In this document: positions 1-8,833 of the stretch, piece after piece
Position numbering within the stretch: the stretch's first letter is position 1
Layout of the letters: each line of letters starts with the position of its first letter
Origin: Psychrosphaera sp. F3M07
GTDB taxonomy: Bacteria; Pseudomonadota; Gammaproteobacteria; Enterobacterales; Alteromonadaceae
Assembly (NCBI RefSeq): GCF_018860345.1
Contig: NZ_JAHKPJ010000021.1
Coordinates: 57,173 to 121,172, forward strand
DNA length: 64,000 nucleotides
Reading direction: 5' to 3'
Program-made: the position numbers and the translations under genes
Notes under the pieces: model-generated
Databases searched by the model: none
What the model saw: the letters and a program-made list of their open reading frames with translations, nothing else
Told to the model about the DNA's origin: nothing

Positions 1-450
1 AGCAAAAAGCAAAAGCAAAGCGAACCTTGCGGTTCGTCATCAATAATTGTCTTAGTTGTATTTGAAATTAGAGTGGATGTCCACGTTATTCTCACGTTAT
101 TTTCGGACGACTCCATGGATGGAGGAGGTAGAGCGAAGCAGGATGCCAGAGCCGAAATACATTTGTCCTTTGGTCATCTAATAAAACATCCATGTTTTGA
201 TGACATCCCATCATCCCTGATGTGAAACACTTTCCTCAATTGGGCATCCATGCCCAACCGATTTGAGAAAAGTCTTCTTTTATACAGAGCCGTAATACAG
301 ATGTTTTGAATCGGGAGGAAAAGCAGAGCAAAAAGCAAAAGCAGGGCGAACCTTGCGATTCGCTAGCAACTAATTGACTTAAATGTTTGTGGGAATTAGA
401 GTAAATTTCCACGTTATATTTTGTAAGAAATAGATAGAGTAAAGTATTAA
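1..450. repeat. Two ~90-bp direct repeats and hairpin cluster in a gene-free stretch
   Basis: No gene is visible here. A unit at about 1-90 recurs at about 327-418. Both copies share an A-rich AGCAAAAAGC tract, a GCGAACC-TTGC-G(G/A)TTCG stem-loop, and an ATTAGAGT...CCACGTTAT end. Between them lie short perfect hairpins built around CATCCATG or its complement: CTCCAT-GG-ATGGAG at 111-124, AAAACAT-CC-ATGTTTT at 183-198, and a 9-bp-arm version at 240-257 centred on GGGCAT-CC-ATGCCC. The arms differ in sequence but keep base pairing. A further small palindrome, GTGGA-TG-TCCAC, sits at 73-84. This looks like a dispersed structured repeat, but its class is not recognised. Confidence 0.6.
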
Positions 451-1326
451 ATGAAATTGACTGAAACGCACACGCATTACTTAGGACTCTTTGGCGGTTT
501 TGCTATTATGTTTATAGTCATATTTGCGGGTTGGGAGCTGGCTGAAACATTTGATTGGTTTGCTGAAGTTTGGGAGTCAATGGGCAACCGACTGTTTATC
601 ATTTTTTCTGGAACAATGGGCATTATTTGGCTTATTGCTTTTATTTACTCTTATTTCTGGGGCAAGAGGAAATTCATCCGTACATTTATAGAAGTTGAAC
701 GGAAGTCGCTGAATGATTGTGTCGATGGGCAAGTCGTAAGAATTCAAGGGGTATTAAAGTCTATTGGGGAGCCTTTAGTTGCTCCGTTTTCAAGAAAGCA
801 ATGTTCAACATACGAAACACGAGCGCTAAGGCAAGAGGATGTCGTAACAACGAAAGGACACGGAACTCATGTTGAACAGAAAACAATTTGGGAAACCATA
901 AAAGTTGTAAGTGACTCAAAAGACTTTTTGATTAGGTGTGGAGAGCAATATGCCCTTATAAGAGTTGACGACTGTCAAATGAAAATTCATGAAGATATTG
1001 CACATGATGAACCTGACTACGAACGTGATAGAGGAGGTTTTTTAACTGAGGCTGAAAACAATAAAAGGAAAGAAGCTCTTGAACAGATGGGACTTCAGCC
1101 ACGAAGTTATATTGGTGTATACGCAGCTAACATTAAGTTTGAAGAAGGAATACTAGAGCCAGATGAGCAAGTTGCAGTAAAAGGGCAAGGTAAGTGGATT
1201 GCAACGGCTGAGTTACCTGATTTATCGGAAATCGCACAGCAAGGCATTGAGAAGGTTTTTGAGATAAAGGCTGGCGATAATTCCCCTTTGGTTATAAGTG
1301 ACTCATTAGATGTTTTGGAGAGTTAA
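451..1326 (+). CDS. Membrane protein with GIDE-like domain
   Basis: This 291-residue protein has two N-terminal membrane segments (about 12-30 and 48-68) and a soluble remainder. The soluble part resembles the GIDE domain found beside RING fingers in eukaryotic MUL1/MULAN. Visible family features are a V-R-I-Q-G strand near residue 95, a G-E-P-L-V-A-P turn, a conserved Cys in S-R-K-Q-C-S-T-Y, a Trp-containing strand (T-I-W-E-T), and a late V-K-G-Q-G strand. No RING finger is present, as in other bacterial GIDE-like proteins, so ubiquitin-ligase activity is not implied. The next gene follows after 5 nt, which suggests co-transcription. Its biological role is unknown. The domain call comes from pattern recognition and needs a profile search. 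Confidence 0.6.
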   Translation: MKLTETHTHYLGLFGGFAIMFIVIFAGWELAETFDWFAEVWESMGNRLFIIFSGTMGIIWLIAFIYSYFWGKRKFIRTFIEVERKSLNDCVDGQVVRIQGVLKSIGEPLVAPFSRKQCSTYETRALRQEDVVTTKGHGTHVEQKTIWETIKVVSDSKDFLIRCGEQYALIRVDDCQMKIHEDIAHDEPDYERDRGGFLTEAENNKRKEALEQMGLQPRSYIGVYAANIKFEEGILEPDEQVAVKGQGKWIATAELPDLSEIAQQGIEKVFEIKAGDNSPLVISDSLDVLES

Positions 1327-1331
1327 TCCAC

Positions 1332-2024
1332 GTGTTTAAAGTAAGTCTACATAATATAATTAGTTTGAGTGTTGCGCTCTACCTTATTGGGCTTGCAGCG
1401 GTTAAGTATTACCTTTCCGATATAAACATGCTTCACATTACTCAGGAGCAATCGGAAATTTTGTGGCAACTTGGAGTTGTAAGGGATATTGGCTTCTGGG
1501 GATTCTGCTTTTTTGCTGTCGTATCACCACTTAATAATTTCCTTTCGAAAAGAAAGAATAAACATTTGATATTCGTGGCTATAGCTATAACTGGTAACTT
1601 AGTTTTTATTGGTTTTACGCTCTATAACTCAAGTCAGCTAGCTAACATCCCGCCAATGACAGGGCAACTATTTAAAGGCAAGCCAGAAATTCTTACCGAG
1701 TATAGAGAATTTCTAAACCCTGAACATGAAGACCTCAAAGAACACTCTAAAATAACAAAAATGATGGCCTCTGCGTTTTTTCAAGATAACGGTGTAATAG
1801 TTGAAGTAGTCGAAGAAAATGGCGAACTAGTAAAGTATAAACCTAGTCCCGAAAACGTTAAGATGAGACAAGAAATGCTTCAGGCGGATGCGTTGATTAT
1901 ACATCAGGCTGAGGCGATAAAAAGTGCAGGGAATATACATACGCTGTTATTGATTAGTGCAATTTTCTTTGGATTTATGTCGCCTTGGATTTTAAATAAA
2001 TATAAACAAACTCGCATCGAATAG
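1332..2024 (+). CDS. Hypothetical membrane protein
   Basis: A 230-residue protein that I do not recognise. It starts at GTG, preceded by GGAGAG at about 1317-1322 with good spacing, which supports this unusual start. Hydrophobic segments lie near residues 8-26, 50-68, 80-98 and 203-221. A charged soluble loop of about 100 residues (110-200), rich in Glu and Lys, separates the third and fourth. It begins 5 nt after the GIDE-like gene and probably shares its transcript, so the two may work together at the membrane. No catalytic motif is visible. Confidence 0.6.
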   Translation: MFKVSLHNIISLSVALYLIGLAAVKYYLSDINMLHITQEQSEILWQLGVVRDIGFWGFCFFAVVSPLNNFLSKRKNKHLIFVAIAITGNLVFIGFTLYNSSQLANIPPMTGQLFKGKPEILTEYREFLNPEHEDLKEHSKITKMMASAFFQDNGVIVEVVEENGELVKYKPSPENVKMRQEMLQADALIIHQAEAIKSAGNIHTLLLISAIFFGFMSPWILNKYKQTRIE

Positions 2025-2145
2025 ATGCCTTTTATATTAATAAAAGAGAGACCCATTTTTAGTTGATCACATCCAAACGAAAATTAAGGTGGATTTCTCT
2101 AACTCAAATGATAGAAAACTTCTGTTGGCTAAGCTTGTAAGGTAT

Positions 2146-3240
2146 CTAATTAATACACTCTTTTGTATCCACTTTAATTTCAGCAAATAATGAGTTATTT
2201 GTATCATGGTATTTGTATAACAAAATTACATCTAAGTCTCTAAAGCTTTTTGTTGTTTCCAATGTACATGCATCAGTTTCTATACCGGGACTCATTGCTT
2301 CAATGAATCCTTTAATATCTATATTTTCTTTATCGTAATTAGGAAGCTGATAAGAGTAAGTAAATGAATCTTCGGTGGCGGAACTAGTAAACCAAATAGT
2401 TTCTGAATCAAGTTCTAAAGGTAGATTTTCATTAACTCCTTCCGATATTTCTTTCAAAAATTCAGCCCTATTTTGAGATGATGGTTTAAATAATGCGTTA
2501 TATGCCCAAGATGTTGCGAAAACACCGAACATTGCGGCTAACATCATGTACCCGTTTAGTTTCGTATTCGCCCAAAAACTGACTCGTTCAGTAGTCATTT
2601 CGGTATTAAGTTGAGGGTTTTTCTCAATATACGTCAAATATTGTTTTTCTTTGGATTTCCAACTTATAAACCCAAGCAAAGCGCCCCCTAGCGCCCAAAC
2701 TCCAGCTTGTGACAATAGAGAAAAGAAATTTAAAGGTTCTTCACTTTTTAACGCAGGTAACGCAGCCAATACTAGGAACATGATAAAGCCCCAAGCTAAT
2801 ACGCCATTCTGAATTACATGATTAATCACACCTTCCTGTCTTTGTTCTTTCCAATTTTCCATTTGTTCTGTCATCGCTGCACTAAGTGTTTTGTTACCCT
2901 TCAGCCAGCTATCTGGAACTTCTGACTTCAAGTAGACTTTATGAACCTTTTCTTTATCCCAGCCTAAAACGGTTCGCGAAATCAATGCGTTAACTAACCA
3001 CCCTAACAAATAAAATAGGATCATAAATATAACCATGGTGACTATAAACAATACTACCAAGGCTAAACTGTATTCGTGCTCATTAATGGACTTATCCAAA
3101 TCAAAACTAAACATTTTTGTGATTAGCCACATTACAGCGAATGAAGAAAACATGAAGGAGAAAGGAAGAACTGCTAATGATAATGAATATCTAGTTTTTA
3201 TCATTGAGCTGATTTCAGAGTTGAATGCTATGTTAGTCAT
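2146..3240 (-). CDS. Hypothetical multi-pass membrane protein
   Basis: A 364-residue protein, not recognised. Five likely membrane segments lie near residues 20-42, 56-82, 148-167, 176-198 and 228-248. A C-terminal domain of about 100 residues follows and probably faces the periplasm. It contains two cysteines (in D-A-C-T-L and at the extreme end in K-E-C-I-N) flanking an aromatic L-L-Y-K-Y-H-D stretch, a layout that could form a disulfide-closed domain. It converges on the two preceding membrane-protein genes and lies in the same repeat-flanked accessory stretch. Function unknown. Confidence 0.6.
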   Translation of the reverse strand: MTNIAFNSEISSMIKTRYSLSLAVLPFSFMFSSFAVMWLITKMFSFDLDKSINEHEYSLALVVLFIVTMVIFMILFYLLGWLVNALISRTVLGWDKEKVHKVYLKSEVPDSWLKGNKTLSAAMTEQMENWKEQRQEGVINHVIQNGVLAWGFIMFLVLAALPALKSEEPLNFFSLLSQAGVWALGGALLGFISWKSKEKQYLTYIEKNPQLNTEMTTERVSFWANTKLNGYMMLAAMFGVFATSWAYNALFKPSSQNRAEFLKEISEGVNENLPLELDSETIWFTSSATEDSFTYSYQLPNYDKENIDIKGFIEAMSPGIETDACTLETTKSFRDLDVILLYKYHDTNNSLFAEIKVDTKECIN

Positions 3241-3571
3241 AAGTTCCTTTTATAAAAAACTAAAATTTGTAACTTGAAGTAGATTGAATCACAATTATTC
3301 GTTCCATGCACTAAAAGCGTGATATTTGGGATTTCAGATCTAAACCAATGGGGTCAGATCACTTTGATTTCGTTTAGTGACTCTGTTTAGTTTCTTGATC
3401 TTCCTCAAAATATCACTCAAAGTTTAAAAACCCATTCCTCGCGTTTAACCTTCTTTTATTATATAACTGCAATATTGATTTATCGGAATACCTCCTCGTA
3501 TTTGATTTTAATCGTAGAGATATCATATACCTGTGAATGTAAGGAAATAAACACTGGTTTCAAGGAAGCGC
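3241..3571. other. Intergenic region, divergent promoters
   Basis: These 331 bases lie between two divergently transcribed genes, so they must hold promoters for both. At about 3350 there is a GGGGTCAGATCACTTTGATT string; a similar GGGGTCAG string occurs again near 40947. Strings of this kind can be remnants of transposase-associated repeats, but nothing here codes for one. A ribosome-binding site AAGGAAG lies at about 3561-3567 and serves the downstream ABC gene. Confidence 0.4.
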
Positions 3572-4540
3572 ATGTTACAGGTCAATAGTTTAGAAAAACA
3601 TTATCAATCGGTTACTGCCGTGAATGGTTTAACCTTTGAGGTTCATCCAGGTGAAATATTTGCGTTACTTGGGCCTAATGGCGCAGGTAAATCTTCTTTA
3701 GTTAAAATGCTTGTGGGTTTTACTCAAGCCGACAGAGGCAGTATTACGCTTACGGACGGCGACGAAACGCACGACTATATTCCTTCCCATTTATTAGGCT
3801 ATTTACCGGAAGATAGAGGTTTATATCCAGAAAAAACGGTGAAACAAAACTTAGCGTTTTTTGCCACACTGCATGGCGTAAGCAAAACTGATTTTGAGGC
3901 GCGTTGTTTACATTGGTTAGAAAAGTTTAGTTTACGAGACCGCATTGACGAACCATTAAAAGCTTTATCAAAAGGCAATCAGCAAAAGGTCCAACTAATC
4001 AGTGCCATTTTGCATCAGCCTAAATGGGTATTGTTGGATGAGCCATTCTCAGGTCTAGATCCCATAAACCAAGAGCTTGTTGTGACCTTTTTGGCGGAGC
4101 TTAAACAACAAGGCATGACGGTGATACTTAGTGCTCATCAAATGGCGATGGTTGAAAAATTAGCTGACCGAGTGTTGTTACTTAATCAAGGGACTGCAGT
4201 GATTTACGGTGAGCTTGAGGAAATATTGCTGGCTAAACAAGCTGCTGTTATTCATGTTAGGTATGCAGACCAAGTCGATATAACTTCACTGGATGAATTA
4301 AAAAATAACTATGCCGTTGAAACCATGAAATCCAATCAATTGTTAATTACCTTACAAAATAATCAAACACTAAATGGACTTATGCCTTTGTTGGCATCGT
4401 TAGGCGAAGTGGTTGAGTTAAAAAATCAAGCCCAGTCTTTACATACCATATACTTGAATGCGGTGGCCGCACACAACACGGAACGTTCAAGCTCAGAAGG
4501 TTCAAGCGCAGAGATAAGCCAGCAGGGAGAAATATCATGA
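3572..4540 (+). CDS. ABC transporter ATP-binding protein, NatA-like
   Basis: ATPase subunit (322 residues) of an ABC-2-type exporter. The Walker A motif GPNGAGKS is at residues 34-41, the signature L-S-K-G-N-Q-Q at about 132-138, Walker B (W-V-L-L-D-E-P) at about 152-158, and the switch His in S-A-H-Q. The lysine-containing signature and the length of about 320 residues match the NatA/YhaQ group, which in Bacillus drives Na+ efflux. The C-terminal 80 residues form an accessory domain and end in a low-complexity Ser/Glu tail. The gene overlaps the permease gene by 4 nt (ATGA), so translation is probably coupled. The substrate cannot be read from sequence; Na+ or a small molecule are both possible. 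Confidence 0.85.
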   Translation: MLQVNSLEKHYQSVTAVNGLTFEVHPGEIFALLGPNGAGKSSLVKMLVGFTQADRGSITLTDGDETHDYIPSHLLGYLPEDRGLYPEKTVKQNLAFFATLHGVSKTDFEARCLHWLEKFSLRDRIDEPLKALSKGNQQKVQLISAILHQPKWVLLDEPFSGLDPINQELVVTFLAELKQQGMTVILSAHQMAMVEKLADRVLLLNQGTAVIYGELEEILLAKQAAVIHVRYADQVDITSLDELKNNYAVETMKSNQLLITLQNNQTLNGLMPLLASLGEVVELKNQAQSLHTIYLNAVAAHNTERSSSEGSSAEISQQGEIS

Positions 4541-5808
4541 GTCATAACACGTCATCAAACTTTGAGCAGGTATGGACGGTTGCTAAGTGGGAGTTTTTAC
4601 ACTTTTTTAAATTGAAGCAAGAAATTATCGGCAAGCTAATTATGTTGGCGGTGGGGTTAACTATTTATTTTATTGCGACACAAACTCAAAAACTAGACGA
4701 TGTTTATCACATAGCCACAGATCAAGAGTTTGTTATTGAGTCAGTTTCAGCAGACGCCAATGTATTTAAATTTAACAAAGTAGAAAATGTGGCTGAGATC
4801 ATTGACGGCTTAGCCGATGATAATGGTTTTGATGCGGTTTTGGTTTTTAATGGCCTTAATTCTTCTAATATCCCAAATGCCCAAGCGACTGACAAGAAAA
4901 ATGAGAAGGCGATAAAAGCTAACTCAAGCCCAACTTTAATTACAGCTGAAAAGTTTACTTGGCAAAATCAGCTTGTTTCTCTTATCAGTTCTGAGCTTAA
5001 TATCATCAGGTTTAATCAACTGGATTTAACCGCTGAACAACAAGTTGCGCTAAGTACGCCTATTCATATTGAGCATAAAATACTGGATGATTTATTAAAA
5101 AACGACGCAGATTACAATCAGACTATTACTGCATTTGGTGTGTTGTTTTTATTAATTGTTGCCGTGTTTAGTGTGTTTGGGCAGTTATTTGTCAGTATTA
5201 CCGGTGAAAAACAAAATAGGGTAACTGAGCAGTTAATGGCGACAATGACACCACAAACTTGGATTGATGGAAAGTTACTCGGTCAGATCTTATTTGCCTT
5301 AAAGACTATAGTCACCACGTTAATTTCCATTGTTTTGTCTTTTTTGTTTTTCTCAGTGATCATTAAACAACAGCCAGTAGATTTAACTATTATCAATTGG
5401 GCTTTGTTACCTTGGTTATTTGCTTTTGCTATTGCAGGTTTAGCAATTTGTGCCGCCTTTATGGCTGCGGTTGCATCTGCGATTGATGATCCTAACCATA
5501 GCGGTAAAAGCGGGTTGATGATGCTACCTCTAGTTCCAGTTATTATCACCTTTCTATTAATCGACTCACCAAATGGTGTGCTTACTATTTTGTTAAGTTA
5601 TTTACCTATTACTGCATTTGCCGTGATGCCAGTGAGAATGTCACTAGTAGACTTACCGGTTTGGCAACCTATATTGTCGTTAGCCTTAAGCGGTCTTTGT
5701 TTTTATTACTTTAGAATTGTGGCCGCCAGAGTGTTTAAAATGGGCATGAACATGTATGGCAAAGAACCCAGCATCAAAGATATGTTTAAAGCTATGTTTA
5801 AAGGCTAA
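4537..5808 (+). CDS. ABC-2 type permease, NatB-like
   Basis: Membrane subunit (423 residues) partnering the upstream ATPase. One N-terminal membrane helix (about 31-48) is followed by an extracytoplasmic domain of about 150 residues. Six further hydrophobic helices lie between about 198 and 400. This 1+6 layout with a large loop after helix 1 is typical of NatB/ABC-2 family 3 permeases. The motif V-T-E-Q-L-M-A-T-M-T-P after helix 2 is the conserved coupling region (family form: E-x-L-x-x-S-x-P). The start overlaps the natA-like stop by 4 nt. Confidence 0.85.
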   Translation: MSHNTSSNFEQVWTVAKWEFLHFFKLKQEIIGKLIMLAVGLTIYFIATQTQKLDDVYHIATDQEFVIESVSADANVFKFNKVENVAEIIDGLADDNGFDAVLVFNGLNSSNIPNAQATDKKNEKAIKANSSPTLITAEKFTWQNQLVSLISSELNIIRFNQLDLTAEQQVALSTPIHIEHKILDDLLKNDADYNQTITAFGVLFLLIVAVFSVFGQLFVSITGEKQNRVTEQLMATMTPQTWIDGKLLGQILFALKTIVTTLISIVLSFLFFSVIIKQQPVDLTIINWALLPWLFAFAIAGLAICAAFMAAVASAIDDPNHSGKSGLMMLPLVPVIITFLLIDSPNGVLTILLSYLPITAFAVMPVRMSLVDLPVWQPILSLALSGLCFYYFRIVAARVFKMGMNMYGKEPSIKDMFKAMFKG

Positions 5809-5810
5809 AT

Positions 5811-5866
5811 AAAAAGGCCACCATCTAATTTGCTATTTAAAGAAGGTGGCTCAGGTTACATTTTTG
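5811..5866. terminator. Possible bidirectional terminator
   Basis: A GCCACC (5817-5822) and GGTGGC (5845-5850) inverted repeat lies between two convergent genes. It has A-rich sequence on one side and TTTTT some way beyond the other arm. The stem is short and the loop long, so this is a modest call. Confidence 0.35.
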
Positions 5867-7099
5867 TTAGTCAGTTGGTAAATGAGCTTTTGCTAGTGAT
5901 GCTTTATGTTGTTTTATAAGCTGCTCTGCAATTGCTTGTTTAACGCTTAAAGGTTTTTGTTGGTCGAGTTTGAATATTGTATCAACTCGTTCAATAGATA
6001 TTTCAAAACAGCGGATATTGGCTAACATGCCGTTGATCATTTGCTCTGGCTGAGCGTCCAAAGACCATTGTCCGGTCTCTAAATCATCTACTTGTAATGT
6101 CATTTGTTGTTTGTTTTGCTCTGGCGGTAAAAAGCGAAAGTGACCTGTTATATGAACACGGCGATAATTCCACGTAGGCACTTTGATTTTGTCATGCATT
6201 AAAGGGGAAATATAAGCATCATCACCTTGAAAAACAACGGTGACTTTAGCGTTATTTTCTAATAACCAAACCAGTTTATTGTTGATAAATAAATGGCCTG
6301 TTAATACATTTTTCTTTTGCTCTTGATTTTGTTCTAAGCGTACGGGTAAATAAATGATTTGGTCGTGCAAATTATCATTACTTGCAATCATTATCTGTGC
6401 TAAGGGGAATTCTTTTATTATTGATGTAACTTGTTCATCAAGCTCTGCATGTGTCTCCGTTTCTTGGGAGGCAGCTTTTTGAGCATGTTTTGCTATTTTA
6501 TCCTGTAGGGTTAATTTAACTTGTGACCATTCATTTTTTAATAAGCTGAATAAAGCGGTGTTGCGGTATTCGCCCGTTGATAATAAACGCTGGCTTCTTA
6601 ATATCCCTTCAAATGTTGCGCCCAAGCGAGCAATGGCATTACGTGATTTTTGGTTGTTTTCATGCGTTCGTAATTGCACACGAACAGCGCCTAAATCTTC
6701 AAATGCGTGAGTTAATAAAAGCAGTTTACAATTGCTGTTGATGTGACTACGTTGAAATGCAGGGTTAATAAAAGTAAAGCCGATTTCAAGTGCGCTATTT
6801 GCAATGTCAATACTGCAATAACGCGTACTGCCAACAAAGGCGCCACTGGCATTATCAATAATACCAAACATGACTTGCTCGCCTTTTTTAACTTGGATTA
6901 GTGACTCGGTAATCCATTGCCTAGCGGTTTCCAGAGTTTCACATTGGAATGGTGGCGTCCAACGCCAAGTCGCTTCATCTTTACCTGCTTCGTAAAATTG
7001 ATGAGCGTATTCTTGGGTCATTGGTATCAATGTCACAACATCATTAGAAAGTGTAATAGGCAGTGGCTGTTTCATCGTTTTGTTAATAGCTGTCTTCAT
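5867..7099 (-). CDS. GNAT N-acetyltransferase / PaiB-like FMN-binding fusion
   Basis: A 410-residue two-domain protein. Residues about 15-195 form a RimJ/RimL-type GNAT acetyltransferase (E-I-G-F-T-F strand, acetyl-CoA-site region and N-x-x-S-R-N-A-I-x-x-L-G-A motif near 149-161). Residues about 215-395 match PaiB, a split-barrel flavin-binding-like family. The hallmark V-P-T-W-N-Y is at 307-312 and is followed by V-H-I-T-G. The usual Y-I-S-P-S-W-Y reads Y-I-S-P-L-M-H here, so part of the motif is altered. In Bacillus, paiA (a GNAT polyamine acetyltransferase) and paiB are separate neighbouring genes; here a GNAT domain and a PaiB domain are joined. Substrate is unknown; polyamines are a guess from the PaiA analogy. 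A MocR regulator is transcribed divergently from the short intervening region. Confidence 0.8.
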   Translation of the reverse strand: MKTAINKTMKQPLPITLSNDVVTLIPMTQEYAHQFYEAGKDEATWRWTPPFQCETLETARQWITESLIQVKKGEQVMFGIIDNASGAFVGSTRYCSIDIANSALEIGFTFINPAFQRSHINSNCKLLLLTHAFEDLGAVRVQLRTHENNQKSRNAIARLGATFEGILRSQRLLSTGEYRNTALFSLLKNEWSQVKLTLQDKIAKHAQKAASQETETHAELDEQVTSIIKEFPLAQIMIASNDNLHDQIIYLPVRLEQNQEQKKNVLTGHLFINNKLVWLLENNAKVTVVFQGDDAYISPLMHDKIKVPTWNYRRVHITGHFRFLPPEQNKQQMTLQVDDLETGQWSLDAQPEQMINGMLANIRCFEISIERVDTIFKLDQQKPLSVKQAIAEQLIKQHKASLAKAHLPTD

Positions 7100-7173
7100 T
7101 GTTAGTCACCTTATCGTATTCAAGTAATCAATTTTTTTGTGTAAATATTGTGTGTATTGTTACTCAGTCTGGT

Positions 7174-8769
7174 ATGTTTAAAACAACCAGAAATAAACTT
7201 ATTACTAGACCAGTGAAAACGCTTAATTTGACAGCAAACTCAACTTTTCTTAAAGATGACAGCGTTAATAAAACGCCAAAATACTTGATCATTAGCCAAG
7301 CATTACGTGATGCGATAAAAAGTGGCAAAGCAAAGCCATTAGAGCAATTGCCATCCGCTAGGCAACTCGCTTTGCAATTAAATACCAATCGCCATACGGT
7401 TATGGCGGCGTTTAATGAATTAATTGCACAAGGTTGGATTGTGAGCCAACAACGCAAAGGCTATTTTGTTGCAGAAGATTTACCTGTAAATAGCTCACAG
7501 CAGGTGAAAGGCGCTGCCGGTATTGCCACAGGAACTGAGACTGATACTAATGAAACAGCATCTTTCAACTGGCAGTTTACAAAACCGGTTGACTCTAGTG
7601 CTGTGCAAGTAAAGCCAGATTATCGTTATAACTTTGCAGGTGGTTTGCCTGATATTGCTTTATTCCCGTTTAATGAATTTAAAAGCTACACCAGCGAGGC
7701 GTTTAGTCGGCCTAATATTAATGAATTAAATTATGGTAATACCGCAGGGTACTTGCCATTAATTGAGCAAATTACAGAATACCTTCGCCGTGCAAGGTCG
7801 CTTATTAATCGTGAAATAGTGATCACCAATGGTTCACAGGAAGCGCTTTATATTTTATCGCAGATATTACTGTGTTCTGAAAATAGTGTCGCCACTGAGG
7901 CAATGGGCTATGAACCAGCATGGAAAGCGTTTAAAAGCGCTGGAGCCGATGTTGTGTCTATAAAACAAGATGACAAAGGCATGATCCCAAGCGCGCTTGA
8001 AGCAGCTATTGAGCGGCAAATAAAAAACAGCAAACCCATTAAGCTGATTTATTTAACGCCTCTACATCAATATCCCACAACGGTGACTTTGCCAGTGAGC
8101 CGACGTCATGCGATTTATCGTATTGCGAGTGAACATAATATTGCGATTATTGAAGATGATTATGACCACGAATATCATTATAAATGTCAACCGTTAGCGC
8201 CTATGGCAAGTGATGATCCCAATGGATTGGTTATCTATTTGTCGACCTTTTCTAAAGTCATGTTTCCCGGAGCACGCATTGGATTTATGGCGTTGGATAA
8301 AACATTAAGCAAGGCGATAGTAAATTACAAAACCATCATAAATCATAAAGTTAATGTGCCAATGCAGGATGCGATTGCACGATGGATGAAAGCTGGAGAC
8401 TTTGAACGTTATTTAAGAAAGGCAACAAAGGTTTATAATCAAAGACGTGATTTTATGGTTCAGCAGTTAACCTATTACCAAAGCCTTGGGAAGGTGAAAT
8501 CATTTACCGTTCCAGACGGTGGAATGGCAATGTGGGTAGAGGTAAACCAAAGTGCAGAGAAATTGGCAAAACAAGCATTAGGAAATGGCATTTTCATTCA
8601 ACAAGAAGGGCAGTTTTTAATAGAGAGAAATCATAGCCAAGACTGCTTTATCAGACTTGGTTTTGCTGGTATGGATATTGAAAATATTGAATCAGGGCTA
8701 AAATATATTTTTACGCTTACTGAGCATGAAGGTAATGATGTCAATCAGACAAACCCCAACTTAATTTGA
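7174..8769 (+). CDS. MocR/PdxR-family transcriptional regulator
   Basis: A PLP-binding GntR-type regulator of 531 residues from the ATG at 7174. The reading frame is open further upstream to a TTG at 7099, but that would overlap the divergent gene. The N-terminal winged helix (about residues 28-95) shows L-P-S-A-R-Q-L-A and N-R-H-T-V-M-A-A-F-N-E-L. The rest is a fold-type I aminotransferase domain with D-D-Y-D-H-E-Y and the cofactor lysine in S-T-F-S-K-V-M-F-P-G-A-R-I-G-F (Lys about 361). Members sense PLP or an amino compound and usually control the divergent gene, so the GNAT-PaiB gene is the likely target. The 74-nt gap between starts would hold both promoters. Confidence 0.85.
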   Translation: MFKTTRNKLITRPVKTLNLTANSTFLKDDSVNKTPKYLIISQALRDAIKSGKAKPLEQLPSARQLALQLNTNRHTVMAAFNELIAQGWIVSQQRKGYFVAEDLPVNSSQQVKGAAGIATGTETDTNETASFNWQFTKPVDSSAVQVKPDYRYNFAGGLPDIALFPFNEFKSYTSEAFSRPNINELNYGNTAGYLPLIEQITEYLRRARSLINREIVITNGSQEALYILSQILLCSENSVATEAMGYEPAWKAFKSAGADVVSIKQDDKGMIPSALEAAIERQIKNSKPIKLIYLTPLHQYPTTVTLPVSRRHAIYRIASEHNIAIIEDDYDHEYHYKCQPLAPMASDDPNGLVIYLSTFSKVMFPGARIGFMALDKTLSKAIVNYKTIINHKVNVPMQDAIARWMKAGDFERYLRKATKVYNQRRDFMVQQLTYYQSLGKVKSFTVPDGGMAMWVEVNQSAEKLAKQALGNGIFIQQEGQFLIERNHSQDCFIRLGFAGMDIENIESGLKYIFTLTEHEGNDVNQTNPNLI

Positions 8770-8787
8770 CAGGACTTTAAAGTTTAC

Positions 8788-8833
8788 TAAACCCACTTAT
8801 ATCAACAGCGGTACAAGTGGGTTTGTTTTTTAA
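8788..8833 (+). terminator. Rho-independent terminator after MocR gene
   Basis: The arms AAACCCACTT (8789-8798) and AAGTGGGTTT (8815-8824) are complementary over about 10 bp and are followed by GTTTTTT. The structure lies about 20 nt after the regulator's stop codon. Confidence 0.75.

Noticed and set aside
1-420. Integron attC sites for the repeat pair ending in CCACGTTAT
   Set aside because: No GTTRRRY/RYYYAAC core pair of the required form was found, and only one gene-free interval lies between the copies. No integrase is in the window.
3340-3385. Insertion-sequence remnant marked by GGGGTCAG strings (also near 40947)
   Set aside because: Only short strings are shared; no transposase fragment or terminal repeats are seen.
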